From contig PENC01000020.1 of assembly GCA_003674045.1 (NCBI GenBank), positions 1 to 64,000 on the forward strand: 64,000 bases of DNA, in the 5' to 3' direction. Within the stretch, counting starts at the first letter, position 1. Each line of letters starts with the position of its first letter. Positions 51,422 to 59,781 of the stretch are shown one piece after another. This DNA comes from Streptomyces griseocarneus (GTDB lineage: Bacteria; Actinomycetota; Actinomycetes; Streptomycetales; Streptomycetaceae). The notes under the pieces were generated by a model. It made no database searches. It saw only the letters and a list, made by a program, of their open reading frames with translations, and was not told the DNA's origin. Both the position numbers and the translations under genes were made by a program.

Positions 51422-52420
51422 ATGGGCGAGAACCGCCCCACCCGCAGAAGTGTCCTGAAAGCCGTCGGCGGCGTCTCCGCGGCGATGGCGCTCGGCGGCG
51501 GGAGCGTCCTTGCCTCGGCGACGGCGGCCAGCGCGGCGGGCGACGGCCGCGGACTGCGCATCGTGGAACGGGGCGAGGCGGACCCCCGTATGTGGTACTA
51601 CCGGTTCCAGACCCCGGCGATCGGCTGGAATCCCGCCGTCAACGTCCTGCTCCCCGACGACTACCACACCAGCGGACGCCGGTATCCCGTCCTCTACCTG
51701 CTCCATGGGGGCAACGGCGACTTCATCGAGTTCGACCGCCTGCCCGAGGGCGGCATCCGCGCGTGGACCGCGGGCAAGCCCCTCATCGTCGTGATGCCCG
51801 ACGGCGGCAAGGCGGGATGGTACTCCAACCCGGTCAGCTCCAACGTCGGCCCCCGGAACTGGGAGCACTTCCACATCGAGCAGCTGATCCCGTGGATCGA
51901 CGACAACTTCCGGACGTACGCCGAGTACGACGGCCGCGCCGTCTCCGGGTTCTCCATGGGCGGCTTCGGCGCGTGGAAGTACGCCGCCAAGTACTGGGGC
52001 CACTTCGCCTCCGTGAGCGCCCACTCCGGCCCGGCCAGCCTGCGCGGTGTCGCCGGCGGGCTGCCCGGCGGGGTCGTCCACTGGGCCAACCTGTCCTCCG
52101 CGGCCGTCGAACTGGGCGGCGGAACGATCTACGGCGTGCCGTGGGACCAGAACAGGGTCAGCATGGACAACCCGTGCGAGCGCGTCGAGAGTTACCGGAA
52201 CAAGCGGATCTTCATGGTCTCCGGGACCAGCCCCCTGCCGACCTTCTGGGACCGGTTCAACGAGACCGCCGTGCTCGACACCCAGCGCGAGTTCCGGGGC
52301 TTCCTCGGCCGGGCCGGCATCCCGCACGAGTGGCATGAGGTGGACGGCGGCCACTGGGTCCGTCCGGACCTGTTCCGCCAGGACCTCGACGGCATCATCG
52401 ACCGCCTCCGCAAGGCGTAG
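51422..52420 (+). CDS. Secreted esterase (mycolyltransferase/esterase D-like)
   Basis: A 332-residue exported alpha/beta hydrolase. Residues 5-38 have a twin-arginine signal (PTRRSVLKAVGGVSAAMA). The mature enzyme has YPVLYLLHGGNGDF near 78 (oxyanion region), IVVMPDGG, and GFSMGGFGAWKYAAKY near 177 with the nucleophile. The terminal EVDGGHWVRPD carries the catalytic histidine. Family members include tributyrin-type esterases and antigen 85-like enzymes. ATG at 51422 was preferred to 51419 because AGGAGG ends 5 nt before it. A promoter of its own is likely after the kinase gene. Confidence 0.87.
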   Translation: MGENRPTRRSVLKAVGGVSAAMALGGGSVLASATAASAAGDGRGLRIVERGEADPRMWYYRFQTPAIGWNPAVNVLLPDDYHTSGRRYPVLYLLHGGNGDFIEFDRLPEGGIRAWTAGKPLIVVMPDGGKAGWYSNPVSSNVGPRNWEHFHIEQLIPWIDDNFRTYAEYDGRAVSGFSMGGFGAWKYAAKYWGHFASVSAHSGPASLRGVAGGLPGGVVHWANLSSAAVELGGGTIYGVPWDQNRVSMDNPCERVESYRNKRIFMVSGTSPLPTFWDRFNETAVLDTQREFRGFLGRAGIPHEWHEVDGGHWVRPDLFRQDLDGIIDRLRKA

Positions 52421-52439
52421 GCTCCGGCCCGCGGTTCAA

Positions 52440-52467
52440 GGCCCCGTCGCCGTGTGGCGACGGGGCC
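52440..52467. terminator. Terminator between esterase and lipoprotein genes
   Basis: GGCCCCGTCGCC-GTGT-GGCGACGGGGCC followed by GGTTTCG; it lies between two convergent genes. Confidence 0.88.
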
Positions 52468-52492
52468 GGTTTCGTCGCCCGGGAACCCCGGA

Positions 52493-52909
52493 CTACGACC
52501 CCTGCCCGACCGGCGAGGCGGCCACGCAGGTGGCGGTGCCGAACTCACCCTTGGCGGTGGCCCGCTTGGCCTCCTTGCCATTGATCGTGATCACGCACTG
52601 GGCCTCGCCGCCCTTCTCCCCCAGCATCAGACTCAGACTGGGCGCGCTGGCGACGCCCTTCATCGTGACCGTCTTCTTCCACGGCAGCCCCGGCCCGTCG
52701 ACAGTCTCCGTGCCCGCGCTCTTCTGATCACCGGTGCCGTAGGAGAGGTCCTCGACCCCGCTCCCGGTGACCTCGTAGACCACCTCGAACTCCTTGATGT
52801 CGAGCTTCTCGAACTCGTCCTTGGTGGCCTTCTCCGCGCTGGAGCACCCGACCAGGAGCGCGGCGGCGGCGAGAACGGCGCCCAGGGCGGCAGAGGTCTT
52901 CTTCGGCAT
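52493..52909 (-). CDS. MmpS-like lipoprotein
   Basis: A 138-residue lipoprotein: signal MPKKTSAALGAVLAAAALL and lipobox LLVGC, then a beta-sandwich domain with YEVTGSGVEDLSYGTGDQ near residue 44 and LPWKKTVTMKG near 75, the features of MmpS-type transport accessory proteins. Two cysteines (QCVITING, TATCVAAS) can form a disulfide. In mycobacteria MmpS works with MmpL exporters; none is near here, so a stand-alone surface protein is likelier. The RBS GAGGAAGACATG is strong. Confidence 0.8.
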   Translation of the reverse strand: MPKKTSAALGAVLAAAALLVGCSSAEKATKDEFEKLDIKEFEVVYEVTGSGVEDLSYGTGDQKSAGTETVDGPGLPWKKTVTMKGVASAPSLSLMLGEKGGEAQCVITINGKEAKRATAKGEFGTATCVAASPVGQGS

Positions 52910-52995
52910 GTCTTCCTCGTCCAGGGGGAGATGCGGGGGGCTGTACGCGATGACAGAGTCGAGAGTTACCTAAAGCTTCTCCCCTGGACGGCGAA

Positions 52996-53023
52996 GCCCC
53001 TCTCCCGGTGACAGGAGAGGGGC
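52996..53023 (-). terminator. Terminator after the hypothetical gene
   Basis: GCCCCTCTCC pairs with GGAGAGGGGC around an 8-nt loop directly after the end of the leftward gene at 53030. Confidence 0.8.
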
Positions 53024-53029
53024 GCGAGA

Positions 53030-53431
53030 TCACTTCTTGCGGCGCTTGCGCGGCGCGGGCACGGTCGGTGCCTCGGTTTCACGAGCGGCGGCGTAGAAGG
53101 GCGCCATGATTTCCTCGTAGAGCTTCAGGGAATCGGGGCCCAGGTCGACCTCGAGCCACTTGGGCACCTGGATTTCCTTGATCTCCGTCACCGGGGAGCC
53201 GTCCTCGTCCACCTCCCCCGTCAGGTCCTCCATCTCCTCGGTCACCGTCACGGCGAACTTGACCGTGGTCAGGTCCTCGGTCACCTCGGGGGCGAGGTCG
53301 TCGAAGTCGATTCGCTGAACGAAAATCGGCGTCGTGATCGTCTGACCACCGACCTCGATCGTCTTCACCCCTTCTTCCACGCCGGGCTGACCCTTGTGGG
53401 ATTCGTCGACCTCAATGAATTTGGTGCCCAT
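53030..53431 (-). CDS. Hypothetical acidic protein with basic tail
   Basis: A 133-residue protein without a recognised family. It begins MGTKFIEVDESHKGQPGV, is beta-rich in the middle (KTIEVGGQTITTPIFVQRID), very acidic at 60-85 (TEEMEDLTGEVDEDGSPV) and ends in a Lys/Arg-rich tail (RKRRKK). There is no signal or membrane segment. AAGAGGAGAG before the ATG is a strong RBS and the codon pattern is coding, so the gene is real. The basic tail could bind nucleic acid. Confidence 0.6.
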   Translation of the reverse strand: MGTKFIEVDESHKGQPGVEEGVKTIEVGGQTITTPIFVQRIDFDDLAPEVTEDLTTVKFAVTVTEEMEDLTGEVDEDGSPVTEIKEIQVPKWLEVDLGPDSLKLYEEIMAPFYAAARETEAPTVPAPRKRRKK

Positions 53432-53499
53432 GGATAGCGCCTCTCCTCTTTGTTGGTACGCTGCGTAAATTCTAGTGCAGCAGGGGCAGTTGACGCCAA

Positions 53500-54150
53500 T
53501 TCAGGGAAGAGGCGTTCTGTACTCGCGCAAGTGTTGTCGAAGTCGGGGCGTATCTGAATCAGCCGCTGGTTCGACGGGTGGCTCATTTTGTGCTGGAGAA
53601 TCAAATCGTCGGAGACTGCGCACTCTTCTCGGTGATCGTGCGGATATCCACCCTTGGCGAAAGTCACCTGCTGCGCCGGGGTGCGTGGAGGCCGACGTTT
53701 GCCGACCTGCGTCGCAACGACCCGTGGGAGTCGCCCCCGGCGGTGGAACCAGCGGCGGGCACCGGAGTCGGAGCGATGGGTTTCCGGGCGGCTCCAAGAG
53801 GTGGAGGGTGGCAGCGCTGTGAAGCCCTCGTGCAGGGTCAGGGTGGGGGTGATCCGCTCCGGCGTGGTCCGTACGCGGGTGAGCGGGTGGTCGGGGAACT
53901 GCGCGTCCCCATGTCTGTGGTCGGCGACGTGGTAGGGCAGTCCGCCCGTGATGTCCGGACCGTACGGATGAGGGATGAAGTACTGCGACAGGTCCAACCG
54001 GCTGAGGACGACGGCCTCGCGCGCCGGAGCCGGTCCGGTTCGTCGAGGGACGCGGGCAGATCGGGAACGAGGCCGAAGAAGCGGACAGCTCCGGAGGCTG
54101 CTCCTGTCGCAGTCCCGGGAGCGCGCCGACTGGCGTATCGAGGCCGGTCA
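53500..54150 (-). pseudogene. Possible frameshifted remnant of unknown family
   Basis: On the minus strand a coding-like peptide (AVRFFGLVPDLPASLDEP, then DRLRRAR) runs to about 54020. It continues after a one-base shift as EAVVLSRLDLSQYFIPHPYG and VADHRHGDAQFPDHPL to about 53815. No start with RBS, and downstream frames degrade. Base composition drops here compared with the flanks. The family was not recognised. It may equally be non-coding. The 700-bp stretch 53432-54147 holds nothing else I can support. Confidence 0.28.
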
Positions 54151-54678
54151 AAGAGCTGCGAACAGCATTTTTTCGGCAGCTGTGACGATAAGGATCAAAG
54201 TACTCGCGAGCAAGTACCGAGTGGCGCGTTGCAGTTTGACCGATCTCATTTGATGGATGCTTATGCAGCGCCAGAGTTCGGCAATTGCGGCATCTGCGGC
54301 CTCTTCTGTCCTCTGGGCGGCGAAGCGGCTCTGGAAATCTCTGGGCGAACGAAATGCGTCCGCAGTGTCCCTGTAACTGAAGGCGATCGACACCGGAGAG
54401 CCTGCTGGGCGAGACAGTGAGGGAACTGTCGGCGGGCCCGTGAGCACACTGATGGCCTGAACGGTCGAGTAAGCGCTTACGGCCAGCGCGATGAGCGCTG
54501 TTGTTCCGATGGTGAAGGATCCGGGTGAGGACGTCGATCCGGCGGTGAAGACGATTCCGGCGATCACAAGTGCATTCGCGCTCAGCAGGGCGCTCGCGCG
54601 GCTCACCAACCCGAGACGGAGCTGATCAGACCGGCTCAGGTGCCATTGGGCGAGGTCGAGTATCTCTCTGGCGGACAT
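54148..54678 (-). CDS. Three-TM membrane protein (effector-like layout)
   Basis: A 176-residue protein: an N-terminal amphipathic helix (EILDLAQWHLSRSDQLRLGLV), a pair of membrane helices (about 33-53 LLSANALVIAGIVFTAG and 60-82), a soluble region (about 85-150) and a third membrane helix (LLASTLILIVTAAEKM) at the C-terminus. This layout recalls Pycsar/CBASS-type membrane effectors, but no nucleotide cyclase or sensor is near and sequence identity is not evident. ATG at 54678 was chosen; GTG at 54690 is possible. RBS is weak. Codon use is less GC3-biased than its neighbours. Confidence 0.55.
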   Translation of the reverse strand: MSAREILDLAQWHLSRSDQLRLGLVSRASALLSANALVIAGIVFTAGSTSSPGSFTIGTTALIALAVSAYSTVQAISVLTGPPTVPSLSRPAGSPVSIAFSYRDTADAFRSPRDFQSRFAAQRTEEAADAAIAELWRCISIHQMRSVKLQRATRYLLASTLILIVTAAEKMLFAAL

Positions 54679-54869
54679 GGCCTCGCTCACTGGTATCGCC
54701 GACTTTCCGGTGTTGAGCCCGCAGACTCGCCAATGGTCCGACCGTGCTCGGAACTGCTGCCTGGTAACGACGTCCGAAGCGCTCAGGCCGTCGCCAGCCG
54801 ACGCCCGGAGCGGCGTCAGCTGGGACTGGCCGTCTTTCTCGCAGGCCGGAGAGGGCTTCTCGGGGGTCC

Positions 54870-56393
54870 CTAGAAGAACCCGAGCTTCTTCGGCGAGTAG
54901 CTCACCAGCAAGTTCTTCGTCTGCTGGTAGTGATCCAGCATCATCTTGTGCGTTTCCCTCCCGATCCCCGACTGCTTGTAGCCGCCGAAGGCGGCGTGGG
55001 CCGGGTAGGCGTGGTAGCAGTTGGTCCAGACGCGGCCTGCCTGGATGGTGCGGCCTGCGCGGTAGGCGGTGGTGCCGTTGCGGGTCCAGACGCCTGCGCC
55101 CAGGCCGTAGAGGGTGTCGTTGGCGAGGGCCATGGCCTCGTCGAAGTCGGTGAAGGGGGTGACGGCCACGACCGGGCCGAAGATCTCCTCCTGGAAGATG
55201 CGCATGCTGTTGGTGCCCTCGAAGATGGTGGGGCGGACGTAGTAGCCGCCTTCGAGTTCGCCGCCGAGTTCCGCGCGGGTGCCGCCGGTGCGGATGCGGG
55301 CGCCTTCCTGCTTGCCGATGTCGATGTAGGAGAGGATCTTCTCCAGCTGGTCGTTGGACGCCTGGGCGCCGAGCATGGTGGTGGTGTCCAGCGGGTGGCC
55401 CTGCACGATGCGTTCGGTGCGGGCGGTGGCCGCTTCCAGGAAGGCGGCGTAGTGGCCCTGCTGGATCAGGGCGCGGGAGGGGCAGGTGCACACCTCGCCC
55501 TGGTTGAGGGCGAACATCGTGAAGCCCTCCAGTGCCTTGTCGAGGAAGTCGTCGTCCGCGGCGGAGACGTCGTCGAAGAAGATGTTCGGGCTCTTCCCGC
55601 CGAGTTCGAGGGTCACCGGGCGCAGGTTCTCCGAGGCGTACTGCATGATGAGGCGGCCCGTCGTCGTCTCGCCCGTGAAGGCGATCTTGGCGACCCGGGG
55701 GCTGGACGCCAGCGGCTTGCCCGCCTCCACTCCGAAGCCGTTGACGACGTTCACGACGCCCGGCGGGAGCAGGTCCGCCACCAGGTCCAGCCATATGTGG
55801 ATCGACGCCGGGGTCTGCTCCGCGGGCTTGAGCACGACCGCGTTGCCCGCCGCCAGCGCGGGTGCCAGCTTCCAGGTGGCCATCAGGAGCGGGAAGTTCC
55901 AGGGGATGATCTGGGCCACCACGCCGAGCGGCTCGTGGAAGTGGTAGGCCACCGTGTCCTCGTCGATCTGGGACAGGCCGCCCTCCTGCGCCCGCAGCAC
56001 GCCCGCGAAGTAGCGGAAGTGGTCGATCGCCAGCGGGATGTCGGCTGCCAGCGTCTCGCGGACCGGCTTGCCGTTCTCCCACGACTCCGCGACCGCGAGC
56101 GCCTCCAGGTGCTGCTCCATGCGGTCGGCGATGCGGTTGAGGACGTTCGCCCGCTCCGCCGGTGCCGTACGGCCCCACGCCGGAGCGGCCGCGTGCGCCG
56201 CGTCCAGGGCGCGCTCCACGTCCTCCGCGGTCCCCCGCGCGATCTCCGTGAACGGCTGCCCGTTCACCGGGGTCGGGTTCTCGAAGTACTGGCCCTGCTT
56301 CGGCGGTACGTACTCGCCGCCGATCCAGTGGTCGTAGCGCGGCCGGTAGGAGACGACGGCGTCGGGGGAGCCCGGGGCGGCGTAACGGGACAT
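54870..56393 (-). CDS. NAD+-dependent aldehyde dehydrogenase (ExaC/AldA-type)
   Basis: A 507-residue ALDH. It has IPWNFPLLMATWKLAPALAAG near residue 166, the NAD loop FTGETTTGRLI near 245, the base in LELGGKSPNI near 268 and the nucleophile in NQGEVCTCPSR near 306, and ends in NCYHAYPAHAAFGGYKQSG and the KKLGFF tail typical of acetaldehyde/ethanol-linked ALDHs. It is preceded by a divergent-type GAF regulator on the same strand (75 nt), which likely activates it. The usual DUF779 partner is not downstream; it is found 7 kb away. Confidence 0.93.
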   Translation of the reverse strand: MSRYAAPGSPDAVVSYRPRYDHWIGGEYVPPKQGQYFENPTPVNGQPFTEIARGTAEDVERALDAAHAAAPAWGRTAPAERANVLNRIADRMEQHLEALAVAESWENGKPVRETLAADIPLAIDHFRYFAGVLRAQEGGLSQIDEDTVAYHFHEPLGVVAQIIPWNFPLLMATWKLAPALAAGNAVVLKPAEQTPASIHIWLDLVADLLPPGVVNVVNGFGVEAGKPLASSPRVAKIAFTGETTTGRLIMQYASENLRPVTLELGGKSPNIFFDDVSAADDDFLDKALEGFTMFALNQGEVCTCPSRALIQQGHYAAFLEAATARTERIVQGHPLDTTTMLGAQASNDQLEKILSYIDIGKQEGARIRTGGTRAELGGELEGGYYVRPTIFEGTNSMRIFQEEIFGPVVAVTPFTDFDEAMALANDTLYGLGAGVWTRNGTTAYRAGRTIQAGRVWTNCYHAYPAHAAFGGYKQSGIGRETHKMMLDHYQQTKNLLVSYSPKKLGFF

Positions 56394-56467
56394 GGGGAGC
56401 CTTTCGTCGGTTCGCCTGTGACGGCGACTGGCGTTTGACGGTGCGTTCGGTTCGTTCGGCCGCGACG

Positions 56468-57784
56468 TTAGGTCCGTTCCCGTTGCGCGAACGTTGCGCC
56501 GACGGCCGGCGCGTACGCCTCCCGCAGCCGCCGCGCCTCCACCGCCACCGACCCCCGCTGCGGCGCGCTCATCGGCAGCGCGGCCAGCAGCCGCTCCCAC
56601 ACCTCCAGGTCGTCCTCGCCCCACGGGGTGTCGGCCCAGGTCTGGAGCGCCACCGGATCGCCGCAGGTCAGCACGGCTCTGCGCAGCCGTGTCTCCAGCA
56701 GCCGCCGTAATCGGCACACCCCGGGCGCCTCCGAGAGGGGCAGCAAGGGGCCGTCGTACGCGCGGAGCGCGGCCCGCAGGCCGCCCGCGGCCAAGGTCCG
56801 TTCCACGCACCCGAAGTCCGTGCCGACGGTTCCGCGCAGCCGGTACGGGCGTGACGCGAGCAGTGGTCCCACCAGCCGCCGTAACCGCGACAGTTCGGCC
56901 CGCAGGGTCACGGGTGGGACGGGGCGCTCGCCGTAGAGTGCCGCGGCGAGCTGTTCGCCGGTCAGGCCGTCGGGGTGGGCGGCGAGCAGGGTGAGGATCT
57001 CGCTGTGCCGTCTTCCCAGGCGTAATCGCCGCCCTTCCGTGACCAGCAGCGCCTCGTCCCTGCCGAGCGCCGTCAGGACGCAGCCGGGCGAGCCGGGGGA
57101 GCCGGGCGAGCCGGGATCGGCGGCTGGCGGGAGCTGGGCCTCGGCGGCCCGTGCCGTCGCCTGGACGAGGGCCAGACTCTGCGGCGCCGCGAGCTGGTCG
57201 CCGCCGGTGATGTCCACCGCGCCGAGCAGCCGCCCGGTACGCGGGTCGTGCACAGGGGCCGCCGCGCAGGACCACGGCTGCACGCGGCGGTTGTAGTGCT
57301 CGGTGGCGAAGATCTGGACGGCGTGGCCGACGGCCAGGGCGGTACCGGGGGCATTGGTGCCCGCGTGACGTTCGTCCCAGCGGGCACCCGGGACGAAATT
57401 CATGCCCTCCGCGCGTTTCCGTACGCCCTCGTGGCCCTCCACCCACAGCAGTCGGCCGGTCGCGTCGCAGACCGCGAAGAGGTGCGCGCCGTCGGCGGCG
57501 ACGGAGCCGAGGAGCTCGCGCAGGAGCGGGAGCACCGCGGCGAGCGGGTGCGCGCGGCGGTACGCCTCCAGGTCGGTGCCGTCGACCTCGACCTCGACCG
57601 GTGGGAGGAAGTCGGGCGTCGGCAGCCGTGCGGCCGAACGGCGCCAGGAGTCGGTGACGACGGAGCGGACGTCCGGGCCGGGCGGGGTGCCGCCGAGGAA
57701 CGCGGTGTGGGCGGTGCGGATGGTGCGGCGCCGCTCGGCGGGATCGTCGCCGGACGCCAGCGCGAGCCAGGGATTGACGACCAT
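56468..57784 (-). CDS. GAF domain transcriptional regulator
   Basis: A 438-residue regulator resembling the N-terminal part of AcoR-type activators. SVVTDSWRRSAAR near residue 40, then a GAF domain (about 85-220: HLFAVCDATGRLLWVEG, GTNAPGTALAVGH, AAAPVHDPRTGRLLGAVDITG), then a C-terminal domain with a winged HTH-like stretch (ILTLLAAHPDGLTGEQLAAAL near 278). No AAA+ sigma-54 interaction domain, which suits Streptomyces, which lacks sigma-54. It likely activates the neighbouring ALDH gene in response to an alcohol or aldehyde. ATG is preceded by AAAGGA. Confidence 0.85.
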   Translation of the reverse strand: MVVNPWLALASGDDPAERRRTIRTAHTAFLGGTPPGPDVRSVVTDSWRRSAARLPTPDFLPPVEVEVDGTDLEAYRRAHPLAAVLPLLRELLGSVAADGAHLFAVCDATGRLLWVEGHEGVRKRAEGMNFVPGARWDERHAGTNAPGTALAVGHAVQIFATEHYNRRVQPWSCAAAPVHDPRTGRLLGAVDITGGDQLAAPQSLALVQATARAAEAQLPPAADPGSPGSPGSPGCVLTALGRDEALLVTEGRRLRLGRRHSEILTLLAAHPDGLTGEQLAAALYGERPVPPVTLRAELSRLRRLVGPLLASRPYRLRGTVGTDFGCVERTLAAGGLRAALRAYDGPLLPLSEAPGVCRLRRLLETRLRRAVLTCGDPVALQTWADTPWGEDDLEVWERLLAALPMSAPQRGSVAVEARRLREAYAPAVGATFAQRERT

Positions 57785-57942
57785 GCGGGTCCTTTCGACC
57801 GGAGCGCCGACGGGGCCGCCACGGCCCCTCCTGCCGCAGCGTGCCCCCCGGGCGATCCCCGTCAAGCCTTGCGGTACGAGGCGTGTGGCCACCAGGCTTC
57901 CCCTACCCCATTCATCAGGAACGGAAGAGACACGAACAGGCC

Positions 57943-58209
57943 ATGACCCCACAGTCCAGGAAAGTCCTCGTCGACATCCTCGAGCGCACCCTCGCCGCCT
58001 ACGTCACCACCTTCCTCGGCCTCATCATCGCCGACGGCTTCGACCTCACCAGTGTGTCCGCGCTCAAGGCCGCGGCCATCGCGTCCCTGCCCGCGGCGCT
58101 TTCCGTGATCAAGGGGGCGATAGGCAGCCGGTTCGGGGACACGGGCAGTGCGGCGTGGTTGCCGCGACGCTCCGCTGGGGGGAGCGGGGGTACGGCGGGC
58201 GGTAGCTGA
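57943..58209 (+). CDS. r1t-type holin-like small membrane protein
   Basis: An 88-residue protein: a hydrophilic start (RKVLVDILERTLAAYVTTFLG), two hydrophobic segments (about 16-36 and 42-60) with an Asp between (IIADGFDLTS), and a small polar tail (SRFGDTGSAAWL, then Gly/Ser-rich). This matches the layout and the ERTL...GDTGSA landmarks of r1t-like phage holins. No endolysin or phage genes are near, so it is a domesticated orphan; a role in controlled lysis or protein release is unproven. RBS GGAAGAGA lies upstream. Confidence 0.65.
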   Translation: MTPQSRKVLVDILERTLAAYVTTFLGLIIADGFDLTSVSALKAAAIASLPAALSVIKGAIGSRFGDTGSAAWLPRRSAGGSGGTAGGS

Positions 58210-58302
58210 GTGCTGCGCCTGTCAGCTCGGGTGGTGCTGTTGTCCGGCGGCTGAGGGTCGGCTGTGGTTGCTCGCGCAGTTCCCCGCGCCCCTGACGGGG
58301 CA
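58210..58302. repeat. Dispersed intergenic repeat, short form (copy 4)
   Basis: AGCTCGGGTGGTGCTGTTGT, CCGGCGGCTGAGGGTCG, then TGCTCGCGCAGTTCCCCGC and CCCCTGACGGGGC. Its head matches the copy at 60370 base for base over most of its length. The remainder of the 387-bp gap (58303-58596) shows no gene; an inverted CCGGCC/GGCCGG area is present near 58450-58510. Confidence 0.75.
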
Positions 58303-58596
58303 CGTCGTAGCGGAATGTGATCGTTCACACGGGGTGTGCGCCGCGCACCCGCGCGTGGGGCGCGCACACGCTTCCCGGGCGCGGGCGCGGCACGGTTGAC
58401 TCGGCTGTGCGAGTCCCTTTGGAGCGACGGGACCCGGCCGCCGGTCCTTCCCCCGGGGCCGGCGGCCCACCGGCCTGCATCGCCGGGCGGACGATGCAGG
58501 CCGGGCTCGCCCATGCGCCCGAGCGGGGGGTCGTACGGGCGTCAGGGCGCCCCCCGCCTTCATGCCGCGCGACGCGGGTGCAACGATGTGCAGGAC

Positions 58597-59337
58597 ATGA
58601 GAGCAGGGCAGCCGGACCAGGGACCGCGGGCGCTGCGAGCCACGGTGTTCGCAGTGGTCTGTGTGCTGCTCGCTGCCCTGGGCCACGCCGTCATGTCCGG
58701 GACGACCGTTCCCTGGTGGGCGGTCGGTGTCGCGTTCGCCGGCACGGCCAGCGGCGCGTGGTTCCTCGCGGGCCGTGAACGCGGTCCCCTGCTGATCACG
58801 CTCGCCACCGTGGGTGCCCAGACCGGGCTGCACTCCTTCTTCTCGCTCGCCCAGGACGTCGTGGCCAACGCGGCCCGCGCGGCAGCGGCCGCCCGCGCTG
58901 CGGGAGTGTCACCGGACATGCCGGGAATGTCCGGCATGGAAATGGGTGGCCACTCGATGGGCGGTCACTCCATGCCCATGGGGCACGCCATGTCCGGAGA
59001 CATGAGCGGCATGGGTGACATGGGCGGCATGCACGGCATGGCCATGCACGCCGGTCACGGTGCCCTGGGCATGTGGTCCGCGCACGTCCTCGTCGCGGCC
59101 GTCTGCGGAATCTGGCTCTCCGGCGGTGAACAGGCCGCCTTCCGGCTCGCCCGGACCCTGCGCACCCGGCTCTTCGCGCCGCTGCTCGTCCTCTTCCACG
59201 ACGTACCGACGTGCTCCGGCCCGCCGCGCATCCGCGCCGACCGCACGCGCGCGGCCCAGCGGCTGCGGCAGCTGCTCTACGCCCATGTCCTCGCCACACG
59301 TGGTCCTCCGGCGCGCGTCGCCGTCGCCTCCGGCTGA
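58597..59337 (+). CDS. Met/His/Gly-rich integral membrane protein, probably copper-related
   Basis: A 246-residue protein with about five membrane segments. Between the third and fourth, residues ~108-155 form a Met/Gly/His-rich loop (PGMSGMEMGGHSMGGHSMPM and GMGDMGGMHGMAMHAGH), like loops that bind Cu(I). The C-terminal tail is Arg-rich and cytoplasmic, with a Cys (VPTCSGPPRIR). No PFAM family is certain. The neighbourhood (sigma factor, CopA, PCu(A)C-like) supports a copper role. The ATG has a weak RBS (GCAGGA), so the start could be elsewhere. Confidence 0.65.
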   Translation: MRAGQPDQGPRALRATVFAVVCVLLAALGHAVMSGTTVPWWAVGVAFAGTASGAWFLAGRERGPLLITLATVGAQTGLHSFFSLAQDVVANAARAAAAARAAGVSPDMPGMSGMEMGGHSMGGHSMPMGHAMSGDMSGMGDMGGMHGMAMHAGHGALGMWSAHVLVAAVCGIWLSGGEQAAFRLARTLRTRLFAPLLVLFHDVPTCSGPPRIRADRTRAAQRLRQLLYAHVLATRGPPARVAVASG

Positions 59338-59513
59338 CGGCGACTCCTCGCGCCACTCCACGTCACCGGGCGGTCCCGCACTCCAGGGCGCCCGGATTCC
59401 AGGAAGGACCCAGGGCGATGACCCCTGCCCGTACACGGGACGTGCCGCGCGCGCACGTTCCCCCCACCGGCGGCGCGTGCCGCCGGGGCGAGCGCTCCCG
59501 TGCTTGCCGTCCG

Positions 59514-59720
59514 TCAGATTCCGTACGTGCCGTCGCCGTCCGGCCCCCCACCCCCCAGGCCCGCCGTGAGCAGCTTCAGCCTGCGGGCCCGGTCACCCCA
59601 GTGCGCGCACTCGGCGCACTCCCGCAGGTGCGCGTCGAGTGCCGCCCCGGAGACCTCCGGCGGCAGCTCCTCGCCGTCGACGCGGGCGGACAGGGCGGTA
59701 CGGAACGCGACACAATGCAC
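59514..59720 (-). CDS. Short zf-HC2 zinc-finger protein (anti-sigma-like)
   Basis: A 68-residue protein starting at GTG: MHCVAFRTALSARVDGEELP, then a HLRECAECAHW motif and a basic helix (DRARRLKLL). Cys3, His32, Cys36 and Cys39 form the HC-C zinc-binding signature of anti-sigma (ZAS) proteins. It has no membrane segment and stops soon after the zinc motif. It is divergent from the ECF sigma gene, with 61 bp between starts, instead of following it. It may be a soluble anti-sigma factor or a repressor-like ZAS fragment. Confidence 0.65.
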   Translation of the reverse strand: MHCVAFRTALSARVDGEELPPEVSGAALDAHLRECAECAHWGDRARRLKLLTAGLGGGGPDGDGTYGI

Positions 59721-59781
59721 CCCGCCATCGTCCCCGGTGCCGTCGCCGCCCCGCGCATCACCCCCCGCGCGGGGGGCCGCC

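Noticed and set aside
54148..56178. 676-codon minus-strand frame joining the membrane protein to the ALDH region
   Set aside because: It is out of frame with the ALDH; only the last 176 codons look like a protein.
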